From the NCBI GenBank assembly GCA_018650185.1, contig JABIGL010000042.1, positions 1 to 64,000 of the forward strand: a stretch of 64,000 nt of DNA, read 5' to 3'. Below, in pieces: positions 44,195-52,318 of the stretch. Below the pieces are notes generated by a model. It did no database searches, had not been told where the DNA came from, and worked only from the letters and a program-made list of their open reading frames with translations. Position numbers and translations under genes: made by a program. Source of the DNA: Chloroflexota bacterium (GTDB lineage Bacteria; Chloroflexota; Dehalococcoidia; Lucifugimonadales; Lucifugimonadaceae). Within the stretch, counting starts at the first letter, position 1. Every line of letters begins with the position of its first letter.

Positions 44195-45404
44195 GCCGGA
44201 AGTCGTCGCTGAACGAGCTGCAATCGCCTTCAAACGGCTCGTTGAGTGCGAGGCGTTTGTCGTTACGGCCGTGTCGGCAGACGCGGATACCGTTCGGGTT
44301 GTCGCATCGCACGGCGTAGATGAAGTCGACCGGGAATTCTTTGCGGAACGTATGGACCGGCTGCGATCGAAATCGGACGTTCTTCTTCCCGAAGGTCGCT
44401 CAAACTACGCTTCATCGTTACAAGCAAGAATCGGTCCCATGTCCAGGCCGCTGGGCTACGTTCATGCCTTCTCTTCCGTATCTGACGCGTTTACGGGCGA
44501 CGATGCGGGCCTACTTCAACGTGTTGCCGAACAACTGGGCAGCGCATTCGAACGGGTGCGAGCTACCGACCACTCGACACGCCTGTCCGCCGAGCAGGGG
44601 CTACGGCGGATGCTGGATTCGCAAAACCGGGAGCTGAAAGAGCTCACGATCTCCAGGGATCGATTCCTCCGGACCATCGTCCACGAGCTGCACTCGCCCT
44701 TGATGTCCGTGCAGTTGATAACGGATCTGCTGATGCAGAACGCCACGGCAAACCTGGGCGAAGAGCAGTTGGCACAGCTCGGGTTAATTGCCGACAGTGG
44801 AGAGCGGCTTAAAGCGCTGGTCGGGAACCTTCTGGATGTCTCTCAAATTCAGTCCGACACATTTGTGCTGGCACCGGAAGAGTTTGACGCCATGCCGATG
44901 ATTCGTGACCTGTGTCAAACCTTTAGCGGGGTGTTGGCGCTTCACGGGCAACGTATCGAGTTGGCGATCGAGCGTCCAGATGAACCTCTCTGGCTGAACG
45001 CCGATCCAAGCCGGTTCTCTTCACTGTTATCGAATCTGATCGCAAACGCCTGCAAATATTCCGACGATGGAATGCCGATCCGTATTCAGGTTGATCGCAA
45101 GGATGTTGAGTTGCATGTGTCCGTGATCGACCAGGGTGTCGGGATCTCGGACGACGACCTGAGCCGGTTGTTCTCGCCATTTGAGCGTGGAACTAACCCG
45201 GTCGTGCTCAACCTGCCAGGGACCGGACTCGGACTGGTGATAGCTCGGTCGATTGCACGTTTGCACGGCGGTGATCTGGTGCTGGAATCTAGTTCGGGTA
45301 TCGGAACGACAGCGCTATTCCACATCCAGGGTGCGCAAGACGGCCCGTCCGAGGCATACCGGGCGGGCGAGGCAGCCAGGGCCCAGGGCCAGTCACCCGA
45401 CTAA
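44094..45404 (+). CDS. Histidine kinase with N-terminal GAF domain (C-terminal part of the split sensor)
   Basis: From about 44190 this frame carries LEPEVVAERAAIAFKRLVE (GAF start), then the HisKA box SRDRFLRTIVHELHSPLMSV with the phospho-accepting histidine in VHELHSP, and HATPase motifs NLIANACKYS, IDQGVGISDDDL and GTGLGLVIARSIARLHGG. The first 30 or so residues come from the alternative frame of the preceding gene and are probably not real. A single ancestral gene broken by a small insertion or deletion near 44190 is the simplest reading. No response regulator is adjacent. Confidence 0.8.
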   Translation: MRSTFRPLLHVAAYKNVSNVNVTSLKPSPPWDLEPEVVAERAAIAFKRLVECEAFVVTAVSADADTVRVVASHGVDEVDREFFAERMDRLRSKSDVLLPEGRSNYASSLQARIGPMSRPLGYVHAFSSVSDAFTGDDAGLLQRVAEQLGSAFERVRATDHSTRLSAEQGLRRMLDSQNRELKELTISRDRFLRTIVHELHSPLMSVQLITDLLMQNATANLGEEQLAQLGLIADSGERLKALVGNLLDVSQIQSDTFVLAPEEFDAMPMIRDLCQTFSGVLALHGQRIELAIERPDEPLWLNADPSRFSSLLSNLIANACKYSDDGMPIRIQVDRKDVELHVSVIDQGVGISDDDLSRLFSPFERGTNPVVLNLPGTGLGLVIARSIARLHGGDLVLESSSGIGTTALFHIQGAQDGPSEAYRAGEAARAQGQSPD

Positions 45405-45481
45405 CGTTGGTGACAGAGTGAATGCGCCTTCTCGAGGAGCACCAAAACCTCAAATCGCTATGCGGCGGCTTGTGATTTTTT

Positions 45482-45507
45482 CATCCTGAGCCGTAGTGAA
45501 GGATCTC
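45482..45507. repeat. Dispersed intergenic repeat (ATCCTGAG...GAAGGAT type)
   Basis: The core is ATCCTGAG-CCGTAGT-GAAGGAT, an interrupted inverted repeat with arms ATCCT/AGGAT. It matches the commonly seen intergenic sequence CATCCTGAGCGTAGTCGA followed by AGGATCTC, with one or two changes. T-runs flank it on both sides, so it may also act as a terminator. Confidence 0.55.
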
Positions 45508-45611
45508 CTGGTTTTTTTGGCGTACGTTTTTAATCGTCGGTGACATCAAAGCCGGGAACGCAATATGGTGAGGCTACGCCGTGAACTGAGACGGTTTTGA
45601 CCTCCCTCACC

Positions 45612-45640
45612 CCTGCCCTCTCCCTGCAGGAGAGGGCAGG
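45612..45640. repeat. Perfect 12-bp palindrome (CCTGCCCTCTCC/GGAGAGGGCAGG)
   Basis: The two arms at 45612-45623 and 45629-45640 are exact reverse complements around the loop CTGCA, and they follow CCTCCCTCAC. This resembles a frequent intergenic palindrome of CCCTCACCC...CTCTCCC type. No T-run follows. It could terminate transcription from both sides or be an inert mobile repeat. Confidence 0.6.
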
Positions 45641-45718
45641 CGTCTTACCCCGGTTCGTATAGGCAGACGTATTGCCATACGCCCCTAAAACGCCATTGAT
45701 CAACGAAGCCGGCGGGCT

Positions 45719-48700
45719 CTAACCCGACTTACTGACACCCAGGTTGGCGCTTACTCCGTTTACGTCTGTGGCCTCTGCGTGTGCGCCTGACGGAGCTGCG
45801 CCGTAGTTGACGCTGTCCGCCAGGGTCTCATCCCGGACATACGCCTCGTGTGTGCGTAACGGTGCGACCAACTCGTCTGGTGCTTCAACGTAGAGATCTA
45901 TCCTGTCCGATATCTCAAGACCGGCAGACTTACGCAGGTTCTGGACGTGATGCACTAGCTCCCGGACAATCCCTTCCGCTTCCAGCTCCGGCGTCAGCTC
46001 TGTTCGTACACCAGCTGCGTATCCCGCGTCCACCGATACGGCGAATCCTTCGAGCCCTGACTGTTCGATCAGGATCTCGTCAGGCTCAAGCGTGAAATCG
46101 CCAAGCGTGATCTGCTCACCGCGCTCCGATGTCCCGGCAAGTTCCGCCGGGTCTGCCGCCTCAATCGCCTGCCTGATCTTCTGGAGGTCACGGCCGTACT
46201 TCGGTCCAAGCGCTGGAAGGTTTGGCAAAATCGAAACACTTAGCAATCCACCCTGTCCGCGCGCATCGCTAACCGCCTTCACGTTCAGCTCTTCTTTGAG
46301 CTGGTCCTCGATGAGGGGCAAGAAGCTGCGCTCGCGATCCGTCCGGAGGTCCACCAGTAGCTCCGCCAGCGGCTGCCGGACCTTAAGGCGTGATGAGGCA
46401 CGTGCTGAGCGCCCCAGGCTCGCCAGACGGCGTGCCAGGTTGACCGAGTCTGACAGGTCGTCATCTATCGCAGACTCGTCCACTACGGGCCAATCGGACA
46501 GGTGGACACTGTCCGGCGCATCTGCGTCAACACGAGCCACCAGATTGCGGTACATCTCCTCCGACAGGAAGGGTGTGACCGGCGCCAACAGCCGTGACAG
46601 GGTCGTCAACGCCGTGTACAGCGTTGCGTACGCGGCCTGCTTATCGGCGTCAGACTCGCTTCTCCAGAAGCGCCGTCGGGATCGACGTACGTACCAGTTC
46701 GAGAGGCCGTCGATGAACTCCTCGATGGTGCGCATCGCCTCCATCGGACGCCACGTCTCCAGGTACTCGGTGACACGTCCTACGAGCCGGTTCAGCTCAG
46801 ACAGCAACCAGCGGTCGAGCTCAGATCGTTCCCCCGAAACGTTCAGGTCATCAGCCGTTGCCGGGTCCCAGTCGTCGAGGTTGGCATAGGTTACAAAGAA
46901 CGAATACACGTTCCAGAACGGGATCAGGAAGCGTCGACGCACCTCGTCGCCGGGTCCGTAGCCAAAGTTCAGGTTGCTGGACGGATTCTGGCGCGTGTAG
47001 AGCCAGCGCATCGTGTCCACGCCCATCTTATCGGCCGCTTCTTCGAACCAGATCGCGTTCCCGCGCGACTTGTGCATCTCCGCACCGGTCTCGTCGCGCA
47101 TAAGTGCGTAGCTGAAGACGGCTTTCGCCGGTTCTCTGTTCTCGAGTGCCGCACTCATAGCGATCAACGAGTAGAACCAGTTCCGGAACTGGCCGGGGAA
47201 GCTCTCGGATATCCAGTCTGCCGGGTACCAGTCGTTCCAGTAATCTTTATCCGTTCGGTACTTGAGCGTAGAGAACGAAACGATCCCCGCGTCCAGCCAC
47301 GGATTGCCGACGTCCGGGATCCGCGAGACCTTCTCGCCGCAATCGGTGCAGGCGATCTTGACGGCGTCGATCCACGGTCGATGTGGCGAGTGGCCTTCGA
47401 ACTGGTCCCAACCTTCAACGGCGCGCTCCTTTAGCTCCGTCTCGGAGCCCATCACGTCCACCTTGCCGCAGGACTCGCACTTGTAGATCGGCAGCGCCAG
47501 TCCCCAGTAGCGCTTCTTTGAGATCATCCAGTCGTGCATGTTGTCGAGCCAGTCCAGCTCCCGGTCCTGGCCAAACCCCGGCACCCATGTCATCTTTTTA
47601 GTTGCGTCTTTCATCGGCTCTCTGAGGTCATCCATGCCGATGAACCACTCGTCGACTAGTCGGAACACAAGCTCAGTGTTGCAACGCCAGCACACCGGGT
47701 AGCGGTGCAGGTACGGCACGACGGCGTACAGGACACCTTTCTCTTCAAGGTTCTTGAAGATGTCGTCATTCACCTCGGACACGTTCCGCCCGGATAGCCA
47801 GTCGAACCCTTCGATGTAGTCGCCGTCCTCAGTCAGTGGAGCGATTATCGGTAGGCTGTGTTCGTTTCCGAGTTGGAAGTCCTCGGCACCAGCACCTGGA
47901 GCGATGTGCACGATGCCCGTGCCCTCGTCCTCTCCAACGTCGTCCCACTCAAGCACACGATGCACCTGGCTGGCCTCGGACTGCGCCGGGAGCTCGTCAA
48001 AGGGTCCGCGGTATTTCAGCCCGGCCAGCTTTGAGCCCGGTAGTTCTTCAAGTACCTCGTGGTCGCCCTTGAGCACTTTGAGTAGCTCTTTGCCGAGGTA
48101 CAGGATTTCGTCGTTGTTACGAACTTTGACGTAGGTGTTCTCGGGGTGAACAGCTGCGGCCACGTTTGCGGCGAGCGTCCACGGCGTCGTCGTCCACACG
48201 AGCAGGCTTTCGCCCTCACGGTCCACAAGCGGGAATTTCAGGTAGACGGAGTTGTGCGTGATCTCCTGGTAGCCCTCGGTCACGATCTCGTGCTGTGAGA
48301 GGCCGGTGCCGCAACGTGGGCACCACGGCATGGTGTCACGACCCTCGTAGATCCAGCCGCGCTCGTGACAGGTCTTCAAGAAATGCCAGATGGTGTAGTT
48401 ATTTTCGTCGGATTTCGTGTGATACGAGTCGTCCCAGTCCATCCACATGGCGAGCCGTTTGGACTGCTCCGAGATGATCCCGGCGAAGCGATCCACACGC
48501 GCCTTGCACTCTTCAACGAACTTATCAATCCCGAAGTCTTCGATGTCGTGCTTGTTGCGGAAGCCGAGTTCTTTCTCGACCTCTACCTCAACCCACAACC
48601 CCTGGCCGTCGAATCCGTTCTGGAAACGCTGGCGGTAGCCCTGCATGTTGCGGAAGCGTAGAAACAGGTCTTTGTAGGTGCGGCCCCAGGCATGGTGGAC

Positions 48701-48928
48701 GCCCATCGGGTTATTGGCCGTGATCGGGCCATCAATGAACGAAAACCGCTTTTTGGCCTTCTCGTTTTTGGCGCGGTAGCGCGCATTCATGTCGTTCTCG
48801 TTCCACCACTGGAGCGTGTCGTTCTCCATGGCTACGAAGTCGACCCGCGAGTCGACAGGGGCGAAACGATCTTTTGAATCTGCGGCGCCTGAATCGTCTG
48901 ATCCGGCTGGCCGGTCGGTCGTCGTCAT
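45719..48928 (-). CDS. ileS: Isoleucine--tRNA ligase
   Basis: The 1069-residue class I synthetase has the HIGH-motif region as NNPMGVHHAWGRTYKDLF and the KMSKS-like motif as AEMHKSRGNAIW, both divergent from the usual bacterial forms. Zinc-type CxxC pairs occur as CPRCGTGLSQHE, CWRCNTELVFR, CESCGKV and CTDCGEK. The editing domain (WTTTPWTLAANVAAAVHPE) is present. ATG 48928 is chosen because GGAG lies 12 bases upstream and because any start near 49036 would fall inside the T-box and its terminator. It is under control of the T-box leader. Confidence 0.95.
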   Translation of the reverse strand: MTTTDRPAGSDDSGAADSKDRFAPVDSRVDFVAMENDTLQWWNENDMNARYRAKNEKAKKRFSFIDGPITANNPMGVHHAWGRTYKDLFLRFRNMQGYRQRFQNGFDGQGLWVEVEVEKELGFRNKHDIEDFGIDKFVEECKARVDRFAGIISEQSKRLAMWMDWDDSYHTKSDENNYTIWHFLKTCHERGWIYEGRDTMPWCPRCGTGLSQHEIVTEGYQEITHNSVYLKFPLVDREGESLLVWTTTPWTLAANVAAAVHPENTYVKVRNNDEILYLGKELLKVLKGDHEVLEELPGSKLAGLKYRGPFDELPAQSEASQVHRVLEWDDVGEDEGTGIVHIAPGAGAEDFQLGNEHSLPIIAPLTEDGDYIEGFDWLSGRNVSEVNDDIFKNLEEKGVLYAVVPYLHRYPVCWRCNTELVFRLVDEWFIGMDDLREPMKDATKKMTWVPGFGQDRELDWLDNMHDWMISKKRYWGLALPIYKCESCGKVDVMGSETELKERAVEGWDQFEGHSPHRPWIDAVKIACTDCGEKVSRIPDVGNPWLDAGIVSFSTLKYRTDKDYWNDWYPADWISESFPGQFRNWFYSLIAMSAALENREPAKAVFSYALMRDETGAEMHKSRGNAIWFEEAADKMGVDTMRWLYTRQNPSSNLNFGYGPGDEVRRRFLIPFWNVYSFFVTYANLDDWDPATADDLNVSGERSELDRWLLSELNRLVGRVTEYLETWRPMEAMRTIEEFIDGLSNWYVRRSRRRFWRSESDADKQAAYATLYTALTTLSRLLAPVTPFLSEEMYRNLVARVDADAPDSVHLSDWPVVDESAIDDDLSDSVNLARRLASLGRSARASSRLKVRQPLAELLVDLRTDRERSFLPLIEDQLKEELNVKAVSDARGQGGLLSVSILPNLPALGPKYGRDLQKIRQAIEAADPAELAGTSERGEQITLGDFTLEPDEILIEQSGLEGFAVSVDAGYAAGVRTELTPELEAEGIVRELVHHVQNLRKSAGLEISDRIDLYVEAPDELVAPLRTHEAYVRDETLADSVNYGAAPSGAHAEATDVNGVSANLGVSKSG

Positions 48929-48969
48929 TTTTACTGTTGGCTCCTGATGGCCTACGAAAATTCTGGACA

Positions 48970-49255
48970 CAAAAAAACCCATCCCAATCGTAGGGACGGG
49001 CTCTGAGAACAGAGATACCGCGGTACCACCCTGCATTTCCCGTCTAAACGGGACGCTTTACCGGTCTGATGTCCCAAGACTTTTGGGACCGAAAACCGTT
49101 GTCGCTTTAACGGCTGACACACCGTCCGGGTCTACTTGGCTAGCGCCGTTCGGCCGGAAGCTCTGGAGAGATGTTCGTTCCGGGTCCCTGCGCCCCCTCA
49201 CACCGTACGGGGCTCGCTCAGCAGATCTGGACGGAACTACTCGACTCCTTCTCAG
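48970..49255 (-). promoter_or_regulatory. T-box riboswitch leader, tRNA-Ile specific
   Basis: On the minus strand the T-box AGGGTGGTACCGCG is at 49032-49019. A terminator hairpin follows (CCCGTCCC/GGGATGGG between 48998 and 48976) with a run of seven Ts. Stem I shows GCGAGCC, and the specifier loop contains GAAC then ATC at 49172-49170, an isoleucine codon. UGGU in the T-box pairs with ACCA, fitting the A73 of tRNA-Ile; the trpS leader has UGGC instead. Both independent contacts match the gene downstream. Confidence 0.92.
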
Positions 49256-49269
49256 CTTTTGACCATACG

Positions 49270-49299
49270 AGATTAGTTATCCACAACGGCGCGCGTCAA
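49270..49299 (-). promoter_or_regulatory. Putative ileS leader promoter
   Basis: On the minus strand TTGACG (49299-49294) is followed after 18 bases by TAATCT (49275-49270). The -35 is the same hexamer and spacing as in the trpS leader promoter; the -10 is a weak match. The spacer contains a DnaA box. Confidence 0.4.
49277..49285 (+). promoter_or_regulatory. DnaA box TTATCCACA within the ileS promoter region
   Basis: This is a perfect DnaA 9-mer and part of the 14-mer GTTATCCACAACGG shared with the cmk upstream region. It lies between the putative -35 and -10 of ileS, where a bound protein would block polymerase. Regulatory meaning is inferred. Confidence 0.45.
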
Positions 49300-49426
49300 G
49301 GTTTCTTCGTGTCTCACGATGCGATTGGGCAAGATACAGATCAATCCGCCACTCACATGTGCGGAGCGCGATACTGGCCGCTCTACCATCCTGCATCCCT
49401 CAATCAAGTCACTTATGGAGTTTTCC

Positions 49427-50482
49427 ATGGCCCTCAAGGTCGTTATCTCAGGCCGCTCAATGGCACCGCTCAATCTGCTGCACGAAGCCGGTTTCGAAGT
49501 CGTGGAAGGCGACGCAACCACGACCGAAGAGCTGATCGATATCACGAAAGACGCAGATGGCGCGCTGATCGGCATCTGGCCGTTGCACGACCGCGAGGTG
49601 CTTGAGGCTTGCCCGAAGCTGAAGGTTGTTAGCCGGATGGGCGTCGGGGTGGATTCGATCGATCTGGACGCCGCCACGGAGTTGGGCATCCTGGCCTGCA
49701 ACACGCCGGGGGCGAACACCACCGAAGTGGCCGACCACGCTATGGCGATGTTGCTTGCGCAGACGCGGATCCTTGCAGAGACCGGTCAGTTCACGAAGGC
49801 CGGCGGCTGGAGTGATAACCCGGCGAAGATGAATGACTACCGCCGGAACGTGCGGCGTATCGCGGGCAACACGATGGGGATCATCGGGCTCGGCAATATC
49901 GGTCGGGCGTTTGCAACCCGGATCAAGGGCTTCGGGCCGGAGCAGATCATTGCGTACGACCCGTACGTGCCGCAGACGGTGGGTGATCTTTACGGCGTAC
50001 GGATGGTGGACCTGGACACGCTTCTCACGCAGTCAGACTTCATCACGATCCACACGCCCGCCACGGACGAGACACACCACCTAATCAACGCAGATTCACT
50101 GGCGAAGATGAAGTCGACGGCCATCTTGATCAACTGCGCACGAGGCCCGATCGTCGATCCGGTAGCGCTTCACGCGGCTTTGCGTGACGGTGAGATCGAG
50201 TCCGCAGGTATCGACGTCACGGAGTTCGAGCCGGTGGATGCTGAGGACCCGCTCCTGGGGCTGGAAAACCTTCTCATCACGCCACATCTGGCTGGCTGGT
50301 CGCCGACTTTTATCGAGCAGTCAGGTCAGCGACAGGCGGAAAACGTGATCCGGGTGCTGACGGGCGAGAAGCCGCACGGGCTAGCGAACCCCGAGGTGAT
50401 CAAGACGATCGCCGTGATGCGAGCGACAGACCCGGGCCGCTGGGAAGGCGTGCCGGACTTCTCGACTGCGATCACGGTTTAG
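49427..50482 (+). CDS. D-2-hydroxyacid dehydrogenase (SerA-like)
   Basis: The 351-residue enzyme has VVSRMGVGVDSIDLDAATE, the NAD-binding MGIIGLGNIGRAFATRI, NCARGPIVDPVALHAAL (catalytic Arg), a Glu in DVTEFEPVDAEDPLL and the catalytic His in TPHLAGWSP. The family oxidises D-2-hydroxyacids such as 3-phosphoglycerate; there is no ACT domain, so a SerA role is possible but not certain. ATG 49427 is chosen because GGAG at 49417-49420 is correctly spaced; a longer frame upstream lacks this support. It diverges from ileS. Confidence 0.9.
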   Translation: MALKVVISGRSMAPLNLLHEAGFEVVEGDATTTEELIDITKDADGALIGIWPLHDREVLEACPKLKVVSRMGVGVDSIDLDAATELGILACNTPGANTTEVADHAMAMLLAQTRILAETGQFTKAGGWSDNPAKMNDYRRNVRRIAGNTMGIIGLGNIGRAFATRIKGFGPEQIIAYDPYVPQTVGDLYGVRMVDLDTLLTQSDFITIHTPATDETHHLINADSLAKMKSTAILINCARGPIVDPVALHAALRDGEIESAGIDVTEFEPVDAEDPLLGLENLLITPHLAGWSPTFIEQSGQRQAENVIRVLTGEKPHGLANPEVIKTIAVMRATDPGRWEGVPDFSTAITV

Positions 50483-50503
50483 ACCTACATAGCTCGGTTT
50501 GAT

Positions 50504-50531
50504 CTCTAGCAATTGATAAATTGATCTAGAG
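50504..50531. repeat. AT-rich hairpin downstream of the dehydrogenase gene
   Basis: CTCTAGCAATT pairs with AATTG and CTAGAG across the loop GATA, with a two-base bulge. It begins 21 bases after the stop codon. No T-run follows, so it could be a processing site, a weak terminator or an operator for the membrane protein gene 83 bases on. Confidence 0.4.
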
Positions 50532-50613
50532 TGAATTCGTTGCGGCCCCGGGTTGAGTGATGATCGTGAGCCGTTGCTTCGAACAGCAGCGCCGCACTTG
50601 GAGGGGATGAAAT

Positions 50614-51534
50614 ATGGCTGACACTGACAGTGCCACCGATAATCAGGATGCTCCCTCTACCGTTCGTAACTCTGGCGAGCGGGTTAGCTTTACACCTCCT
50701 TGGCTCGCGCGTCTCGAGCAGATCCCTGGCTGGATGGTGTTACCACTCGCTGGAGTAGCTATGGGATGGGGTCTTGCGGTTGGGTGGGAAATCTCAGGTA
50801 GCTCAACAAAAACTCTCGCCCTCGGAGTCGCTTCGGTAGTTGGCGTGGTCGATGCAATACTAGTCACGATCGCGTTGTCAATCGCTGAACGATACCAACG
50901 CGACAGCATGGACGTGGGGGCCAAAGCACACGAGTTTGCTGAGATGTATCAAAGATCCGTATTGATGTATCCAGGGGCAGCCGAGGATCTCTATGGTCTA
51001 GATCATGAGGCCCTATACAAACTCACGAAGAAGGTCCGAAGTTCAACTGGTGCCAGATCGTTACCTAAATACGACGATTGGAGGGAAACCATCGATTCAG
51101 GCCACAATCACGCGATAACCGTTTTGAATGACATGGGACAGTCGGCATATTTTGCAGATCCCTCAACCCTTGCCCCTGCATCAGCCAACATTATCGTATT
51201 CGAACGCCAAGCTGCCCCAGCTATGAGATCCATAGGTCAATTACTTATCCAGGCTGATTGGATGAGAGAGCGATGGCGTTCAGCAACACAAATTACGCAT
51301 ACGATCACGATACTCTCGGCAACTGCAGCAGCCGCTGTCGTAGTAGCTCTATTCAATTCTGTGTCAGGATCCTTAGCGTCTTCTGAGGCACGGGTGATTA
51401 CCGTTGGACTTCTGACAGGTATGTCCGTTTGGGGTTTGGGTGAACTTCCCCGCATAGTGAGAACCCAATTCCACACCCTCGAAGATCATCTGGAGCGGGT
51501 CTGGTATTCCAACGAAGCGGGCACCAAGAAGTAG
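50614..51534 (+). CDS. Hypothetical membrane protein (four predicted helices)
   Basis: The 306-residue protein has two hydrophobic segments at about residues 38-92 (GWMVLPLAGVAMGWGLAVGW; ALGVASVVGVVDAILVTIAL), a soluble helical stretch of about 130 residues, and a second hydrophobic pair near 230-285. GAGGGG is placed well before ATG 50614. I recognise no family. Codon usage looks more AT-rich than its neighbours by eye, which hints at transfer. The flanking genes are unrelated. Confidence 0.7.
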   Translation: MADTDSATDNQDAPSTVRNSGERVSFTPPWLARLEQIPGWMVLPLAGVAMGWGLAVGWEISGSSTKTLALGVASVVGVVDAILVTIALSIAERYQRDSMDVGAKAHEFAEMYQRSVLMYPGAAEDLYGLDHEALYKLTKKVRSSTGARSLPKYDDWRETIDSGHNHAITVLNDMGQSAYFADPSTLAPASANIIVFERQAAPAMRSIGQLLIQADWMRERWRSATQITHTITILSATAAAAVVVALFNSVSGSLASSEARVITVGLLTGMSVWGLGELPRIVRTQFHTLEDHLERVWYSNEAGTKK

Positions 51535-51541
51535 CTAGGCG

Positions 51542-52213
51542 CTATTCCACCCGTTCGATCATCTCCGGGCTATCGACTCGAGAGGAGTTGACGGCTGTTG
51601 AGACGGAATACTTCTCCATTTCTTCCGCCGGGTAGGGCTGTAAGAGGGCAGATAGTCGTTCCGGGTCTTCTGTTGCCGGGTCCAGCCACAGCGCTTCCGC
51701 TTCAGCGTCCAGAATAACCGGCATACGGTCGTGGATCGGCTCCATCAGTGCGTTTGGGCCGGTCGTGATGATGGCGCAGGACCGGACTGTCTCCCCGGTT
51801 TCCCTGTTCTTCCACGTATCGAACAACCCAGCGAATCCCAGTAAGCCACCACCGTTCAGCCGGATTAGCTGTGGTTGGCGATCGCCCTTTGGCCCGGTCC
51901 ACTCGTAGAAGCCACTCGCCGGGATGATGCAGCGGGTGCGTGCGAGCGGGCGCTTCCAGAGGCCTGATGACGCTACCTTGTCATCACGGGCGTTAAAGCT
52001 GCTTCGAATCTGGTTAGCCGACTTCGCCCAGGCCGGGATCAAACCCCATCGCATTTCCTCGGCGCGGCGGGTGCCGTCCTCGTTCGTAATCGTCCAGACC
52101 TGTTGAGTCGGGGCGATATTGAACCGGGGTACCGGCGGCGTCTCGCCGGTCACCTGCACCCGAAAACGCAACCCGAGATCGGTCACGTCGATTAGAAAAA
52201 ATCTGCCGCACAT
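51542..52213 (-). CDS. SOS response-associated peptidase / abasic-site shield protein (YedK/HMCES)
   Basis: The 223-residue protein begins MCGRFF, with catalytic Cys2 exposed after Met removal. It has PRFNIAPTQQVW (conserved Asn), SGFYEWTGPKGDRQP (conserved Glu) and PIHDRMPVIL (conserved His). HMCES/YedK binds abasic sites in single-stranded DNA by a thiazolidine link to Cys2 and shields them. No LexA box was recognised near the start. It is convergent with the membrane protein gene (gap 7 bases). Confidence 0.95.
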   Translation of the reverse strand: MCGRFFLIDVTDLGLRFRVQVTGETPPVPRFNIAPTQQVWTITNEDGTRRAEEMRWGLIPAWAKSANQIRSSFNARDDKVASSGLWKRPLARTRCIIPASGFYEWTGPKGDRQPQLIRLNGGGLLGFAGLFDTWKNRETGETVRSCAIITTGPNALMEPIHDRMPVILDAEAEALWLDPATEDPERLSALLQPYPAEEMEKYSVSTAVNSSRVDSPEMIERVE

Positions 52214-52246
52214 ACATCGATTTTACGCCCGGGCCCTCGCGGCGAT

Positions 52247-52273
52247 GTGACATCAGCCCCGGGTTCGTATAAT
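52247..52273 (+). promoter_or_regulatory. Promoter of the metallo-hydrolase gene
   Basis: GTGACA at 52247-52252 and a perfect TATAAT at 52268-52273 are 15 bases apart, slightly short of ideal. Transcription would start near 52280, well before the ribosome site GGGAGGA at 52304-52310. This also argues against an upstream GTG start at 52247. Confidence 0.5.
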
Positions 52274-52318
52274 CCCAGTGTTTTTAATTGGCTAATTCGC
52301 GCCGGGAGGATCACGAAG

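Larger units (their letters stand above)
45405..45718. other. Convergent intergenic region with repeat elements
   Basis: These 314 bases between the convergent kinase and ileS genes hold no credible gene. They contain an interrupted inverted repeat at 45483-45504, T-runs at 45478-45482 and 45511-45518, and a perfect palindrome at 45612-45640. Both repeat types resemble families widely scattered between genes in Chloroflexota and other environmental genomes; this is recalled, not searched. Confidence 0.6.

Noticed and set aside
48929-49036. N-terminal extension of IleRS
   Set aside because: These codons lie within the T-box terminator and T-box sequence; ATG 48928 with an upstream GGAG is the better start.
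49319-49426. N-terminal extension of the D-2-hydroxyacid dehydrogenase
   Set aside because: The extension has no family similarity, and GGAG with correct spacing precedes ATG 49427.
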